Positions 49,505 through 59,678 of a DNA stretch of 64,000 nt are shown piece after piece. The DNA lies in contig CAJUID010000008.1 in NCBI GenBank assembly GCA_910585905.1, forward strand, positions 21,974 to 85,973, read 5' to 3'. Under the pieces are notes generated by a model. The model did no database searches and had not been told where the DNA came from. It saw only the letters and a program-made list of their open reading frames with translations. The position numbers and the translations under genes are program-made. The stretch's first letter is position 1; every line of letters starts with the position of its first letter. Source of the stretch: an uncultured Lachnospiraceae bacterium (GTDB taxonomy: Bacteria > Bacillota > Clostridia > Lachnospirales > Lachnospiraceae).

Positions 49505-51742
49505 ATGTTATTTGCAGAAGTCATTGTAGATATATCAATTAAGAGCCTTGATCGGCCATTCCAGTATCTTGTGCCGCAGGAGATGGAAGGGCAGGCGGTA
49601 GTTGGGGCGCAGGTTGTGATCCCGTTTGGCATGGGGAACCGTCAGATGAAGGGTTTTATTATCGGGCTGTCCGATACGCCAAATTTCGATGTAAATAAAA
49701 CAAAGCGAATCCTTAAAGTGGAGAAGCAGGGAGTGGTTGCAGAATCACACCTGCTTTCTCTGGCTTATTGGATGAAAGAAAATTATGGCGCTTCTATGAA
49801 TGATGCCATTAAAGCGGTTATGCCAGTTCGGAGGGAAATTAAGGAAAAGGTGGAGCGATTTATTTTTCCGAAAATATCAATGGATGAGCTGGCAGCGCAG
49901 CGGGATTTTTTCTTGCAGAAGCATAATGTGGCAAGGGTACGTCTGTTAAATGGCCTATTGGAGCAAGAGTCTGTTATGGAAGAGGGGCTTGATTATGACT
50001 ATGTGGTAAAAGTTCTTAAGGTTTCACAGGCAGTAATCCGCGGGTTGGAGGAGAGGGGCTTAATATTGGTTTCTTCGAAACAGCTTTACCGTAACCCTTT
50101 GGAAAACCAGTTGCAATGTGATAGCAGGCCCTTGCTGAATCAGGAACAGCAGGCAGTTGTAGATTCTTTTTGTAAAAAATATGACAGTGGTGTACGGGGA
50201 GACTATTTGATTCATGGGGTGACGGGAAGCGGAAAGACAGAAATTTATATGAATCTGATTGAGCATGTGTTGGATCAGGGGCAGCAGGCCATTGTACTGA
50301 TACCAGAGATTGCGCTGACGTTTCAGACGGTAAACCGTTTTTATGGGCGGTTTGGAGATAAAGTGTCCATTATGCATTCAAGGCTGTCTGCCGGGGAGCG
50401 GTATGACCAGTTTCTGCGGGCGAAGCGGGGTGAGATTCAGATTATGATTGGCCCTCGGTCTGCATTATTTACGCCTTTTGATAGGCTGGGGCTGATTGTG
50501 ATGGATGAGGAACATGAGAGCAGCTACCAGAGTGATTCTATGCCAAAATACCATGCCAGGGAGGTGGCGGTACAGCGGGGAAAAATGCTTGGGGCAAGCG
50601 TGGTGCTTGGCTCTGCCACGCCATCCCTCGAAGCGTATTACCGCTGTGAGAAGGGAGAATACATATTATATTCGTTAAAGCGGAGGGCAGGAAGTGCAGG
50701 GCTCCCAGATGTGCAGATTGTGGATATGAGAGAGGAGCTAAAGGCAAAAAACTATTCTGTATTTAGCCGCCCGCTGCAGAAGATGATTGAGCAACGCCTT
50801 GCCAAAAAGGAGCAGGTTATATTGTTTTTAAACCGCCGGGGATATGCGGGATTTGTGTCTTGCCGTTTATGTGGTGAAGTGATTCAGTGTGATAGTTGTT
50901 CCGTTTCCTTAAAGCCGCATGAATATGGAGGCAGGGTAACACGTTTAAAATGCCATTATTGTGGGGCAGAGAAACCTATGCCGTCTGTGTGCCCGGTATG
51001 CGGCTCAAAATACATTGGAACATTTGGGCTAGGAACACAGCAGGTAGAAGAAATGGTCCGAAAACGCTTTCCGGGTGCAGGTGTTCTGCGGATGGATGCC
51101 GATACAACAACAGGAAAAGAGGGGCACAACCAGATTTTAAGGGCGTTTTCGGAGCAGCAGGCGGATATCCTGGTAGGGACCCAGATGATTGTCAAGGGGC
51201 ACGATTTTCCAAATGTAACACTGGTGGGCGTGCTTGCGGCAGACCTATCGCTCAATGCCAACCATTATAGGGCATCTGAGCGGACGTTCCAGCTACTTGC
51301 GCAGGCTGCGGGCAGGGCAGGAAGGGGAGAAAAACCAGGAGATGTAGTTTTTCAGACGTATCAGCCGGAGCATTACAGTATTGTTAGCGCTGCCAGGGAA
51401 GATTATCTAGATTTTTACCGTCAGGAACTTGCAGTCAGACAGATGTTGCATTATCCGCCGATTTCCAATATACTAGAGGTGTTGTCTTTTTCAAAAGAAA
51501 AGGAAAAGGCAACGGAACTTTCCGTAAAACTCAGGGAAGAGATTGAAAAAGAAGAAGGGATTGTGCTTTTGGGGCCAAACGATGCACCTATTGCAAAATT
51601 GAGGGACTGGTATCGCAGGGTAATGTATATAAAATCTGGCGACTACCCGCTTTTATGCCGTGTCAGGAATCGGCTGGAAGCATGGCTGCTTATGCAGGAA
51701 GAATACAAGGATTGTATGGTTACATTTGATATGAATAGTTGA
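49505..51742 (+). CDS. priA: Primosomal replication restart helicase PriA
   Basis: PriA reloads the replisome at collapsed forks. The N-terminal DNA-binding domain begins AEVIVDISIKSLDRPFQYLVP. Helicase motifs: GVTGSGKTEIYMNLI (Walker A), VMDEEHESSYQSD (DEEH), LGSATPSLEA, QMIVKGHDFPNVTLV and QAAGRAGRGEKPG. A zinc-binding cysteine cluster (CRLCGEVIQCDSC, CHYCG, CPVCG) lies in between, as expected. 745 residues is normal. It connects the wall precursor genes to the def-fmt-rsmB translation genes in one run. Confidence 0.96.
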   Translation: MLFAEVIVDISIKSLDRPFQYLVPQEMEGQAVVGAQVVIPFGMGNRQMKGFIIGLSDTPNFDVNKTKRILKVEKQGVVAESHLLSLAYWMKENYGASMNDAIKAVMPVRREIKEKVERFIFPKISMDELAAQRDFFLQKHNVARVRLLNGLLEQESVMEEGLDYDYVVKVLKVSQAVIRGLEERGLILVSSKQLYRNPLENQLQCDSRPLLNQEQQAVVDSFCKKYDSGVRGDYLIHGVTGSGKTEIYMNLIEHVLDQGQQAIVLIPEIALTFQTVNRFYGRFGDKVSIMHSRLSAGERYDQFLRAKRGEIQIMIGPRSALFTPFDRLGLIVMDEEHESSYQSDSMPKYHAREVAVQRGKMLGASVVLGSATPSLEAYYRCEKGEYILYSLKRRAGSAGLPDVQIVDMREELKAKNYSVFSRPLQKMIEQRLAKKEQVILFLNRRGYAGFVSCRLCGEVIQCDSCSVSLKPHEYGGRVTRLKCHYCGAEKPMPSVCPVCGSKYIGTFGLGTQQVEEMVRKRFPGAGVLRMDADTTTGKEGHNQILRAFSEQQADILVGTQMIVKGHDFPNVTLVGVLAADLSLNANHYRASERTFQLLAQAAGRAGRGEKPGDVVFQTYQPEHYSIVSAAREDYLDFYRQELAVRQMLHYPPISNILEVLSFSKEKEKATELSVKLREEIEKEEGIVLLGPNDAPIAKLRDWYRRVMYIKSGDYPLLCRVRNRLEAWLLMQEEYKDCMVTFDMNS

Positions 51743-51808
51743 TTAAATTTATGGATTGCGTACAAATCTATGCTGCATATCGGGTTGTGCGTAAGAATGG
51801 AGGTTGTG

Positions 51809-52282
51809 ATGGCACTTAGGAAAATACGAACCATTGGAGATGAGATTTTATCAAAAAGCTGCAGGGAGGTAACGGAAATAAAGCATCGGCAGCGTGTGTT
51901 GATCAGGGATATGCTTGATACGATGTATGAAGCGCAGGGAGTTGGGCTTGCAGCGCCCCAGATCGGAGTTCTGAGGCAGATTGTGGTAATTGATGTTACG
52001 GAGGAAGGTGACAGCCCGATTGTGTTGATAAACCCGGAGATCCTGGAATTATCTGGGGAGCAGACAGACCAGGAGGCATGTCTTAGTGTTCCGGGCAAGT
52101 CTGGTATAGTGACAAGGGCGAATTATGCAAAAGTAAAGGCACTCAATGAAAATATGGAAGAGATCATAGTCGAGGGCGAGGGGCTTCTTGCCAGGGCACT
52201 GCAGCATGAGATTGACCATTTATCCGGTGTTTTATATGTTTCTAAGGTAGAAGGCGAGCTGCTGGATGTTGAGAAAGAGTAA
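51809..52282 (+). CDS. def: Peptide deformylase
   Basis: Def removes formyl from the N-terminal methionine of new proteins. I start at ATG 51809, six bases after GGAGG, instead of the upstream in-frame Met at 51770. The three motifs are GVGLAAPQIG, EACLSVPG (metal Cys) and QHEIDHLSG (HExxH). 157 residues is a typical type-I length. It is five bases before fmt, the enzyme that adds the formyl group to initiator tRNA. Confidence 0.97.
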   Translation: MALRKIRTIGDEILSKSCREVTEIKHRQRVLIRDMLDTMYEAQGVGLAAPQIGVLRQIVVIDVTEEGDSPIVLINPEILELSGEQTDQEACLSVPGKSGIVTRANYAKVKALNENMEEIIVEGEGLLARALQHEIDHLSGVLYVSKVEGELLDVEKE

Positions 52283-52293
52283 GGAGGGTGTTT

Positions 52294-53247
52294 GTGAGGG
52301 TACTATTTATGGGTACGCCGGATTTTGCGGTGGATACATTGCAGGCATTAATTCAAAGCAGGCATGAGTTGATCGGCGTGGTGACGCAGCCAGATAAGCC
52401 AAAGGGCAGAAGCGGAAAAATGCAGTTTTCCCCAGTGAAGGAAACTGCATTAGAATGTGATATTCCGATTTATCAGCCTAAACGAGTGCGGGATGATGCA
52501 TTTCTTGAGGAGATGCGCCAGCTGCTGCCAGATGCCATTGTGGTTGTAGCGTTTGGGCAGATTCTCCCAAAAGAGTTTCTGGAGATACCAAAATATGGCT
52601 GTTTTAATGTCCATGCATCGCTTCTGCCAAAGCTGCGCGGGGCTGCCCCGATACAGTGGTCAGTGATCCAGGGGGATCAGGAAAGCGGTGTTACTATTCA
52701 GCAGATGGATGAGGGAATTGATACTGGAGATATCCTTCTGGTGGAAAAATATCAGCTGGAGGAAAAGGAGACTGGCGGCAGCCTGTTTGATAAGCTGGCA
52801 AAGTTTGGCGGGAGGATGATTCTAGAAACTTTGCAGGCAGCAGAGGATGGCACGCTGCACCCAGTAAAACAAGACGAGGCGGAACATACGTATGCAAAGA
52901 TGCTCTCGAAAGAGACAGGTAAAATTGATTTCTCAAAATCTGCTGTACAAATTGAGCGGTTGATCCGTGGGTTAAATCCGTGGCCAAGCGCATATTGCTT
53001 TTTGGGAGATAAAATGTTAAAAATCTGGGAAGCAGACGTTGTCTGGAAGCCGGAAGAAGAAAGCCAATGCCTGGAAAACGGCACAGTTGTTTCAGTAAGC
53101 AAATCTGATTTTACAGTAAAAACTGGGGAGGGATGTTTAAAAATCCTCTCTGTACAGCTTGAAGGAAAAAAGCGAATGGATACGGCGGCTTTCCTGCGCG
53201 GCTTTTCGTTAGAGAAGGGTGTGGTGCTGCGCAGCGAACGTGGATAG
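52294..53247 (+). CDS. fmt: Methionyl-tRNA formyltransferase
   Basis: Fmt formylates initiator Met-tRNA with 10-formyl-THF. GTG 52294, six bases after AAGGAGG, gives the normal start (RVLFMGTPDFAVDTLQ); GTG 52288 touches the Shine-Dalgarno. The THF site is NVHASLLPKLRGAAPIQW with the conserved Asn/His/Asp set, and QMDEGIDTGDILL follows. The C-terminal tRNA-binding domain includes IRGLNPWPSAYC. 317 residues is normal. Confidence 0.97.
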   Translation: MRVLFMGTPDFAVDTLQALIQSRHELIGVVTQPDKPKGRSGKMQFSPVKETALECDIPIYQPKRVRDDAFLEEMRQLLPDAIVVVAFGQILPKEFLEIPKYGCFNVHASLLPKLRGAAPIQWSVIQGDQESGVTIQQMDEGIDTGDILLVEKYQLEEKETGGSLFDKLAKFGGRMILETLQAAEDGTLHPVKQDEAEHTYAKMLSKETGKIDFSKSAVQIERLIRGLNPWPSAYCFLGDKMLKIWEADVVWKPEEESQCLENGTVVSVSKSDFTVKTGEGCLKILSVQLEGKKRMDTAAFLRGFSLEKGVVLRSERG

Positions 53248-53295
53248 ATTAAAGTATAGCGTGAAGAAAAAATTAGCTGAGAGGGTTTATGGAAG

Positions 53296-54669
53296 ATGGG
53301 ACAGGAAAAAAAGCAGGCTTTGGCGGCAACAGTGAATATTAGAAAGATGGCGCTAGACCTGCTGCTTGAGATTATGGAGAATAATGTATTCTGTGACAAG
53401 GCACTGCATACTTTATTTGAAAAGAATTCCCTTGAAAAGAGGGACCGGAGTTTTTTGATGCGGCTGGTTGAGGGGACAGTCGAGCGGTGCATTGAAATGG
53501 ACTATATTATTGATTTATATTCGAAAACTCAAACGGTAAAAATGAAGCCTGTGATACGGAATATTTTAAGGATGTCTGTATACCAGATTTTTTATATGGA
53601 GCAGGTGCCAGATTCCGCCGCATGTAACGAAGCTGTAAAGCTTACTGCCCAAAGAAAGCTTCATAATCTGAAGGGATTTGTCAACGGGGTGTTGCGGGCA
53701 GTTATCCGAGGAAAAGAATCCATAGTTTATCCGCAGGAATCGGATAGCAGGCGGTATCTTTCTGTACGTTATTCGGTACCGGAATGGCTGGTAGAATACC
53801 TAATAAAAGCGTATGGCAAGGAAGAGGCAGAAGCAGTGTTTGCTGCATTTCTAGAAGAGCGGGATGGCGTATCAATTCGGTGTACTACGGGGCGGTTTAC
53901 CCCGGAAAAAGTTATCAGGGCATTGGAGGAAGACCATGTTTGCGTTATCCCCGGAAGGCTTTTTCCATATGCATTTCGGATTAGTGGATATTCTTCACTG
54001 CCAGAATTAGCAGCATTTCAGAAGGGGATGTTTCAGGTACAGGATGAGAGTTCTATGCTTGTGGGTCAGGTTGCCGGAATCCGGGAGGGCGATATTGTGA
54101 TTGATGTCTGCGCTGCGCCTGGCGGAAAGACGTTTCATGCGGCTGATATCCTTAAGGGAAGTGGCCAGGTGATTTCAGCAGATCTGACGAGGGAAAAAAC
54201 AGAGCGGATACAGGAAAATTGCAGTCGCCTATCTCCGGGGAATGTGACAATCTGCGAGCAGGATGCAACAGTATTCCGCAAGGAATGGGCAGGGAAGGCC
54301 GACGTTGTGATTGCCGACCTTCCTTGTTCTGGCCTTGGAGTGATTGGGAAGAAATGCGATATTAAGTATAAGACAAAGCCTGAGGATATTAAGGCACTGT
54401 CGGCGATTCAGAGACAAATTTTGGCAGTTTCATCGGAGTATGTGAAGAAGGGTGGCAGGCTCGTTTATAGCACATGTACGATTGCTGGGGAAGAAAATGA
54501 GGAAAATGTAAAGTGGATTACTAATAATCTTCCGTTTGAGCCAGTTTCCATTGAGGATGCCCTGCCAGAGGTATTAAGAAATCGGACTGGCGCAGAGGGA
54601 TATTTGCAGGTTCTTCCAAACCAGGCGGGCACAGATGGCTTTTTTCTCTCTTGTTTTGTAAAGAAGTAA
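53296..54669 (+). CDS. rsmB: 16S rRNA cytosine-967 methyltransferase
   Basis: RsmB makes m5C967 in 16S rRNA. The N-terminal NusB-like helical domain spans about 1-150 (RKMALDLLLEI, MDYIIDLYSKTQTVKMKPVIRNILRMSVYQIFYM). The methyltransferase domain has QVQDESSMLVGQVAG, the SAM motif VIDVCAAPGGKTFHAAD, and the catalytic Cys pair in DLPCSGLGVI and VYSTCTI. 457 residues is full length. It follows def-fmt, the widespread order def-fmt-rsmB. Confidence 0.96.
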   Translation: MGQEKKQALAATVNIRKMALDLLLEIMENNVFCDKALHTLFEKNSLEKRDRSFLMRLVEGTVERCIEMDYIIDLYSKTQTVKMKPVIRNILRMSVYQIFYMEQVPDSAACNEAVKLTAQRKLHNLKGFVNGVLRAVIRGKESIVYPQESDSRRYLSVRYSVPEWLVEYLIKAYGKEEAEAVFAAFLEERDGVSIRCTTGRFTPEKVIRALEEDHVCVIPGRLFPYAFRISGYSSLPELAAFQKGMFQVQDESSMLVGQVAGIREGDIVIDVCAAPGGKTFHAADILKGSGQVISADLTREKTERIQENCSRLSPGNVTICEQDATVFRKEWAGKADVVIADLPCSGLGVIGKKCDIKYKTKPEDIKALSAIQRQILAVSSEYVKKGGRLVYSTCTIAGEENEENVKWITNNLPFEPVSIEDALPEVLRNRTGAEGYLQVLPNQAGTDGFFLSCFVKK

Positions 54670-54691
54670 AAAACGCAGTATGGAGGTTGTT

Positions 54692-55744
54692 GTGGAAATT
54701 ACCGAAAATAGCAGCTTAAGTAAAATAGATATCAAGAATCTTGATTTTGACGAAATACAGTCCTTTGTTTGTGAGATGGGGCAGAAACCATTTCGAGGAA
54801 GGCAGTTGTACCAGTGGATTCATAAGCATTTTGCCTGTTTTTTTGAGGAAATGGCAAATCTGCCGAAGGATTTTAGGGCGGCGCTAGAGGAGTGTGCCGT
54901 TATTGGTGGGGCTAGTGTGGCAGAAAAGCAGATTTCCAAAGATGGAACAGGCAAATTTTTATTTGCACTGTCAGATGGGAATTATGTGGAAAGTGTTTTG
55001 ATGAAATATAAACATGGAAATAGTGTATGTATCTCTACACAGGTTGGATGCCGGATGGGGTGCAGGTTTTGTGCCTCAACGGTGGGCGGTTTGGTAAGGA
55101 ATTTGCAAACCTCAGAAATGCTTGCGCAAGTTTATGAAATCCAGAAGATTTCTGGCGAAAGGGTCTCTAATATAATATTGATGGGAATCGGTGAACCTCT
55201 GGATAATTATGATAATGTAGTGAAATTTATCCGCATGGTTTCCGATGAGCATGGGTTGAATATTAGCCAGCGGAATCTGACAATTTCTACCTGCGGGCTG
55301 ACGGAGAAAATACGGGAGCTTGCAGGGGAAAATCTAACAATAACGTTGGCAATTTCCCTCCATGCGCCAGAAGATGGGATGCGCATGGAAATGATGCCGG
55401 TTGCTGCAAAATACCCGATCTCAGAGATAATGGATGCTTGTAGATATTATATAGAAAAGACGGGGCGGCGCATTACGTTTGAATATAGCATGGTGCAGGG
55501 GAAAAATGATTCCGCCTCTGCAGCACAAGAGCTTTGCAGGTTGCTTCGCGGCATGAACTGTCATGTAAACCTGATACCGCTTAATCCGGTAGAAGGCAGG
55601 ATGGGACAGCGTTCTGACCGTGGCCGGATAGAAGAGTTTCAGGCGGTGTTAGAAAAAAATCATGTGAATGTTACGGTGCGCAGGGAGATGGGGCGGGATA
55701 TTGATGCGGCCTGTGGGCAGCTCCGTCAGAGGTACTCTGTATAA
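54692..55744 (+). CDS. rlmN: Dual-specificity 23S rRNA/tRNA adenine C2 methyltransferase (radical SAM)
   Basis: RlmN methylates A2503 of 23S rRNA and A37 of some tRNAs. GTG 54692 has GGAGG five bases upstream; ATG 54680 is the alternative start within that Shine-Dalgarno. The N-terminal fold (KPFRGRQLYQWIHK) precedes the radical-SAM motif GCRMGCRFCAST (CxxxCxxC), followed by GIGEPLDNYDNV and STCGLTEKI with the mechanistic cysteine. The second catalytic Cys lies in DIDAACGQL near the C-terminus. 351 residues is normal. Confidence 0.95.
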   Translation: MEITENSSLSKIDIKNLDFDEIQSFVCEMGQKPFRGRQLYQWIHKHFACFFEEMANLPKDFRAALEECAVIGGASVAEKQISKDGTGKFLFALSDGNYVESVLMKYKHGNSVCISTQVGCRMGCRFCASTVGGLVRNLQTSEMLAQVYEIQKISGERVSNIILMGIGEPLDNYDNVVKFIRMVSDEHGLNISQRNLTISTCGLTEKIRELAGENLTITLAISLHAPEDGMRMEMMPVAAKYPISEIMDACRYYIEKTGRRITFEYSMVQGKNDSASAAQELCRLLRGMNCHVNLIPLNPVEGRMGQRSDRGRIEEFQAVLEKNHVNVTVRREMGRDIDAACGQLRQRYSV

Positions 55745-55754
55745 AACGAATGAC

Positions 55755-55783
55755 TTGTCCTTTTCTTTCTATTGTGTTAAAAT
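55755..55783 (+). promoter_or_regulatory. Promoter of the prpC-prkC operon
   Basis: TTGTCC (55755-55760) and TAAAAT (55778-55783) are 17 bases apart. The start near 55790 leaves a 157-base leader before prpC in which I see no gene. Confidence 0.65.
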
Positions 55784-55946
55784 ATCCAAGATATTAGCAA
55801 ATGGCATCTAAGATACTGAATTTATAGTGAATAAAGGCATGTTCCTAAAAGACATGATGGAGAAGCTTCTATAAGTAAAGATAGCTTATGACGTATGTGG
55901 TCAATTTGGATTATGCTAAGAAATAAGAACGAAGGAGGGAAACTAC

Positions 55947-56669
55947 ATGAGATCATATGCGAAAACTGATGTTGGAAATAAGAGAAGCATGAATCAGGAT
56001 TTCTTTTATTGCAATGAAAATGCAGTGGGTAGTTTCCGGAATCTGTTTATTGTTGCAGATGGGATGGGGGGACATAAGGCAGGAGACCATGCATCAAAAC
56101 TATGTGTGGAGAGCATGGTAGATTCCGTTAGAGAATCCAGTCATAAGACACCCGTGACAATATTTGAGGAAGCAGTTGACATAGCAAACAACAGGATTTA
56201 CAGCGCGGCAAAAGAAAATGCAGAGTTTGAGGGAATGGGAACAACCATGGTGGCATGTACATTGTGTGGTGAGACAATGTATGTTGCCAATATCGGCGAT
56301 TCCCGGTTATATTTGCTGCGGGACGGGATATCCCAGATTACAGATGACCATTCTTTGGTGGAGGAACTGGTAAAGCAGGGCAATATCACAGAAAGTGAGG
56401 CCAGGGTACACCCACAGAAGAATATTATCACCCGTGCGTTGGGAACAGACGGCCAGGTAAATGCTGATTTTTTTGAGGTAACAGTGCAGAAAGGGGACAT
56501 TGTTCTTCTGTGCAGTGACGGATTATCTAACATGCTGGATGATGAGGATATGGAGTATATTATAAGACATGGCGATACATTGGAAGAGGCAGGTAATGTT
56601 CTGGTTGCCAAGGCCAACCAGAGCGGCGGGGATGACAATATCACCGTAGTTCTTGTCCGAATAGATTAG
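55947..56669 (+). CDS. prpC: PP2C-type serine/threonine protein phosphatase
   Basis: PrpC (Stp) removes phosphate from targets of PrkC. Metal-binding motifs are DVGNKRSMNQDFFY, VADGMGGHKAGDHAS, NIGDSRLYLLRDG, TDDHSLVEELV, LLCSDGLSNMLDDED and SGGDDNITVVLV, the complete PPM set. 240 residues is normal. GGAGGG precedes the ATG. The kinase gene follows after 35 bases, and rsgA and rpe continue the order prpC-prkC-rsgA-rpe known in Firmicutes. Confidence 0.96.
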   Translation: MRSYAKTDVGNKRSMNQDFFYCNENAVGSFRNLFIVADGMGGHKAGDHASKLCVESMVDSVRESSHKTPVTIFEEAVDIANNRIYSAAKENAEFEGMGTTMVACTLCGETMYVANIGDSRLYLLRDGISQITDDHSLVEELVKQGNITESEARVHPQKNIITRALGTDGQVNADFFEVTVQKGDIVLLCSDGLSNMLDDEDMEYIIRHGDTLEEAGNVLVAKANQSGGDDNITVVLVRID

Positions 56670-56704
56670 GTTATGATATAAATGCGCGGGAATGGAGGAG
56701 AAGC

Positions 56705-58780
56705 ATGATAAGTCCAGGAATGTTAATTGGCGAGAGATATGAAATTATTGATAGAGTCGGTTCGGGCGGGATGGCAGATGTTTACAATGGTAAAGATTTA
56801 AGGCTAAACCGCAATGTTGCCATTAAGATTTTAAAGCAGGAATACAGTAACGATGCTAAATTTGTCTCAAAGTTTCGTGCGGAGGCACAGTCTGTTGCGG
56901 GGCTGTCCCATCCGAATGTAGTAAACGTCTATGACGTAGGCGAAGATGATAATTTGTATTATATTGTAATGGAGCTTGTAGAGGGCATTACGTTAAAAAA
57001 GTTTATCGAAAAAAAGGGAAAGCTTGAAATTAATGAGGCAATTGGAATTGGAATCCAGATTGCCCAGGGTATAGAAGAGGCTCATAAGAACCATATTATC
57101 CACCGGGATATTAAACCGCAGAATATTATTATCTCAAGGGAAGGTAAAGTAAAAGTGACAGATTTTGGTATTGCGAAGGCAGCAACCTCCAATACCATTA
57201 CTTCTAATGCGATGGGTTCTGTGCATTATATTAGCCCAGAACAGGCAAGAGGCGGTTACAGTGATGAAAAAAGTGATATTTATTCACTTGGTGTTACCAT
57301 ATATGAAATGCTTTTAGGAAAAGTCCCATTTGAGGGGGAAAGTACCGTTTCTGTAGCGTTTGCCCATGTCCATGAGGAGGCGGCGCATCTGGATGAAGTA
57401 GATCCATCCATTCCAAGGAGTTTGTCTAGGATTGTCCAAAAGTGTATGCAGAAAAAGCCGGATATGCGCTATGAGAGTGCAGATGCCTTGATTATGGATC
57501 TGCGCCGCGCAGTATCAGACCCACAGGGAGATTATGTGGTGTTTGAAGAGACGGTAAGTGATTCGCCGACTATTATGATTACAGATGATGTGGTTCGGGC
57601 AGTGAAAGAACCGCCAAAGCGGAAGCCGGTTGTCAGAGATGAGATACCGCCAGAGAGAGAATTGATTAATGAAGATGCCCTAGACCCGAAATTAGAGCGG
57701 ATTTTAAAGATATGCAGCGGAATTGTGGCAGTTATTATCGTAGTAGTTATTTTTTTGATTGTCGGGAAGGTTGCCGGCTGGTGGGGCGGTTCCGGGAAAG
57801 AGGAAAAAGACAATCCATCTTCGTACAGCGCATCGCCGCTGCCGTCGGAGGATGTATCCGCAGACAAAGTTGAGGTGCCAAACCTGATCGACCAGACGTT
57901 AGAGGATGCAGAAAAAATGCTAGATGACGCAAAACTGCATTATAAACTGGAGCCTGTGGAATCAGATAAGGAAGCGAATACTGTTGTAAATCAAGATCCT
58001 CTTGCGGGAGAGAATGTAGACGAATATTCAGATGTTATTATTTATTACAGCCAGGAGGAAAGTGGTGTAGTTATTCCTTCTTTGGCAAACTATACTGTGG
58101 AGGATGCACAGAGAAAATTAGAGTCTATGGGGCTTGTTTTTGCGAAGACTGAGAAGAGATACAGTGATACCGTGGAGGAAGGAAAAGTTTGTGGTACTGA
58201 TCCGGTAGTTGGAACCAGTGTAAAGAAAGGAACGTCTGTGGTTATCCTGGTAAGCCAGGGTCCTGAGAATGAGACGGTTACTGTGCCGTATGTGGTAGGA
58301 AAGAAAGTGGAAATTGCGAAAGAGCTTTTGGCAGACCGGGGACTGGATTGCGATAATGTGGATTATGCGTATTCTGATAAGTACAATAAAGGACGGGTTA
58401 TTTACCAGTCTATTAAGTCTGGCAACAAAGTGCCTGCCGGGACATCGATTGGCATTACGGTAAGCCTGGGCGCGGAGCCGGTTGAGACATCAGAGCCGCC
58501 GAGGCCGACTGCGACACCAAGATACCGCTATGTGGGCACTGTGACCATAAACCTCAATCCTTTTGAGTATGAAGACGAAGAGCCTGCTGTGATCAAACTA
58601 ATCCTGACGCAGGATGGAAAATCCCAGACAGTATTTAATGGCACTTTAAGTTATAAAGATTTTCCAAAGAAATTTACGGTAAATGGTTGGAGCGATAGTA
58701 CGGGGCAGCTTACCATAAGTAAAGCAGGCGTTGTGTTGGATCCTGTTTTTGATATAGAATTTAAGAGGATTGCAGATTGA
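56705..58780 (+). CDS. prkC: Serine/threonine kinase PrkC with three PASTA domains
   Basis: PrkC senses muropeptides or lipid II and phosphorylates wall, division and translation factors. The kinase domain (1-270) shows VGSGGMADVYNGKD (P-loop), VAIKILK, HRDIKPQNII, DFGIAKA and the SPEQARGG segment. A membrane helix lies at about 336-358 (GIVAVIIVVVIFLIVGKVAGWW). Outside are three PASTA repeats beginning near residues 388, 455 and 524 (VPNLIDQTLEDAEKML, IPSLANYTVEDAQRKL, VPYVVGKKVEIAKELL). A Pro/Thr linker (PPRPTATPRY) and an extra C-terminal beta domain (VTINLNPFEYEDEEPAV...) of ~90 residues end the protein. Confidence 0.96.
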   Translation: MISPGMLIGERYEIIDRVGSGGMADVYNGKDLRLNRNVAIKILKQEYSNDAKFVSKFRAEAQSVAGLSHPNVVNVYDVGEDDNLYYIVMELVEGITLKKFIEKKGKLEINEAIGIGIQIAQGIEEAHKNHIIHRDIKPQNIIISREGKVKVTDFGIAKAATSNTITSNAMGSVHYISPEQARGGYSDEKSDIYSLGVTIYEMLLGKVPFEGESTVSVAFAHVHEEAAHLDEVDPSIPRSLSRIVQKCMQKKPDMRYESADALIMDLRRAVSDPQGDYVVFEETVSDSPTIMITDDVVRAVKEPPKRKPVVRDEIPPERELINEDALDPKLERILKICSGIVAVIIVVVIFLIVGKVAGWWGGSGKEEKDNPSSYSASPLPSEDVSADKVEVPNLIDQTLEDAEKMLDDAKLHYKLEPVESDKEANTVVNQDPLAGENVDEYSDVIIYYSQEESGVVIPSLANYTVEDAQRKLESMGLVFAKTEKRYSDTVEEGKVCGTDPVVGTSVKKGTSVVILVSQGPENETVTVPYVVGKKVEIAKELLADRGLDCDNVDYAYSDKYNKGRVIYQSIKSGNKVPAGTSIGITVSLGAEPVETSEPPRPTATPRYRYVGTVTINLNPFEYEDEEPAVIKLILTQDGKSQTVFNGTLSYKDFPKKFTVNGWSDSTGQLTISKAGVVLDPVFDIEFKRIAD

Positions 58781-59658
58781 TGCAGGGAAAAATAATTCGT
58801 GGAATTGCAGGTTTTTATTATGTAAATGTTTCTGGAGTTGGCACAGTAGAGTGTAAAGCAAAAGGCATTTTCCGTAATCAGAATGTCAAGCCGTTAGTGG
58901 GGGATAATGTTTGTCTGGAGATTTTGGATGAAGAGAAACAGCTTGGCAATATCACTGAGATTGTGGAGAGGAAAAATAGGTTGGTCCGCCCGGCAGTGGC
59001 GAATGTAGACCAGGCGGTTGTTATTTTTGCTGCATCCTTTCCAAAGCCAAACCTAAATCTGCTAGATAGATTCTGGCTGATGATGGAGATGCAGGAGATT
59101 CCTACGATTATTTGTTTTAATAAGGCGGATGACCAGGGCAGGGAAGAGCTTGAGGATTTAGCGGGGCATTATAAAAAGAGCGGCAGCAGGGTTTTGCTGA
59201 CCAGCACTGTATCCGGGGAAGGAATTGAGGAGCTAAAAAGAATCTTATCTGGAAAAACAACAGTTTTTGCAGGACCTTCTGGGGTAGGAAAATCTACAGT
59301 AATGAATACACTTTTTCCAGAAGCAAATATGGAAATCGGGGAGATTAGCGATAAGATTAAGCGTGGGAAACATACAACAAGGCATACGGAACTGTTCTAT
59401 CTTGGGCAAGATACGTATGTGATGGATACGCCGGGATTTACTTCGCTGTCCCTTCCAGAGATGGAAAAAGAGCAGCTAAAAGAATATTATCCTGAATTTT
59501 TAAAATACCGCGATGATTGTAGGTTTTTAGGATGCGCCCATATCAGTGAGCCAGATTGCCAGGTAAAGCAGGCATTTTCTGAGGGGATGATTTCGCCTGT
59601 GCGCTACGAAAATTATAAACAGTTTTATGAAGAGATTAATGCACGGAAAAAATATTAG
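58780..59658 (+). CDS. rsgA: Ribosome small-subunit assembly GTPase RsgA
   Basis: RsgA is a circularly permuted GTPase that checks 30S maturation. ATG 58780 shares bases with the prkC stop (TGATG), implying coupling. An OB domain (1-65: KIIRGIAGFYYVNVSG) precedes the GTPase with G4 before G1: FNKADD, STVSGEGI, then GPSGVGKSTVMN and DTPGFTSL. The C-terminal zinc motif is CRFLGCAHISEPDCQV. 293 residues is normal. Its known link with PrkC signalling fits the operon. Confidence 0.96.
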   Translation: MQGKIIRGIAGFYYVNVSGVGTVECKAKGIFRNQNVKPLVGDNVCLEILDEEKQLGNITEIVERKNRLVRPAVANVDQAVVIFAASFPKPNLNLLDRFWLMMEMQEIPTIICFNKADDQGREELEDLAGHYKKSGSRVLLTSTVSGEGIEELKRILSGKTTVFAGPSGVGKSTVMNTLFPEANMEIGEISDKIKRGKHTTRHTELFYLGQDTYVMDTPGFTSLSLPEMEKEQLKEYYPEFLKYRDDCRFLGCAHISEPDCQVKQAFSEGMISPVRYENYKQFYEEINARKKY

Positions 59659-59678
59659 AGCGGATGGAGGGAAAAGGT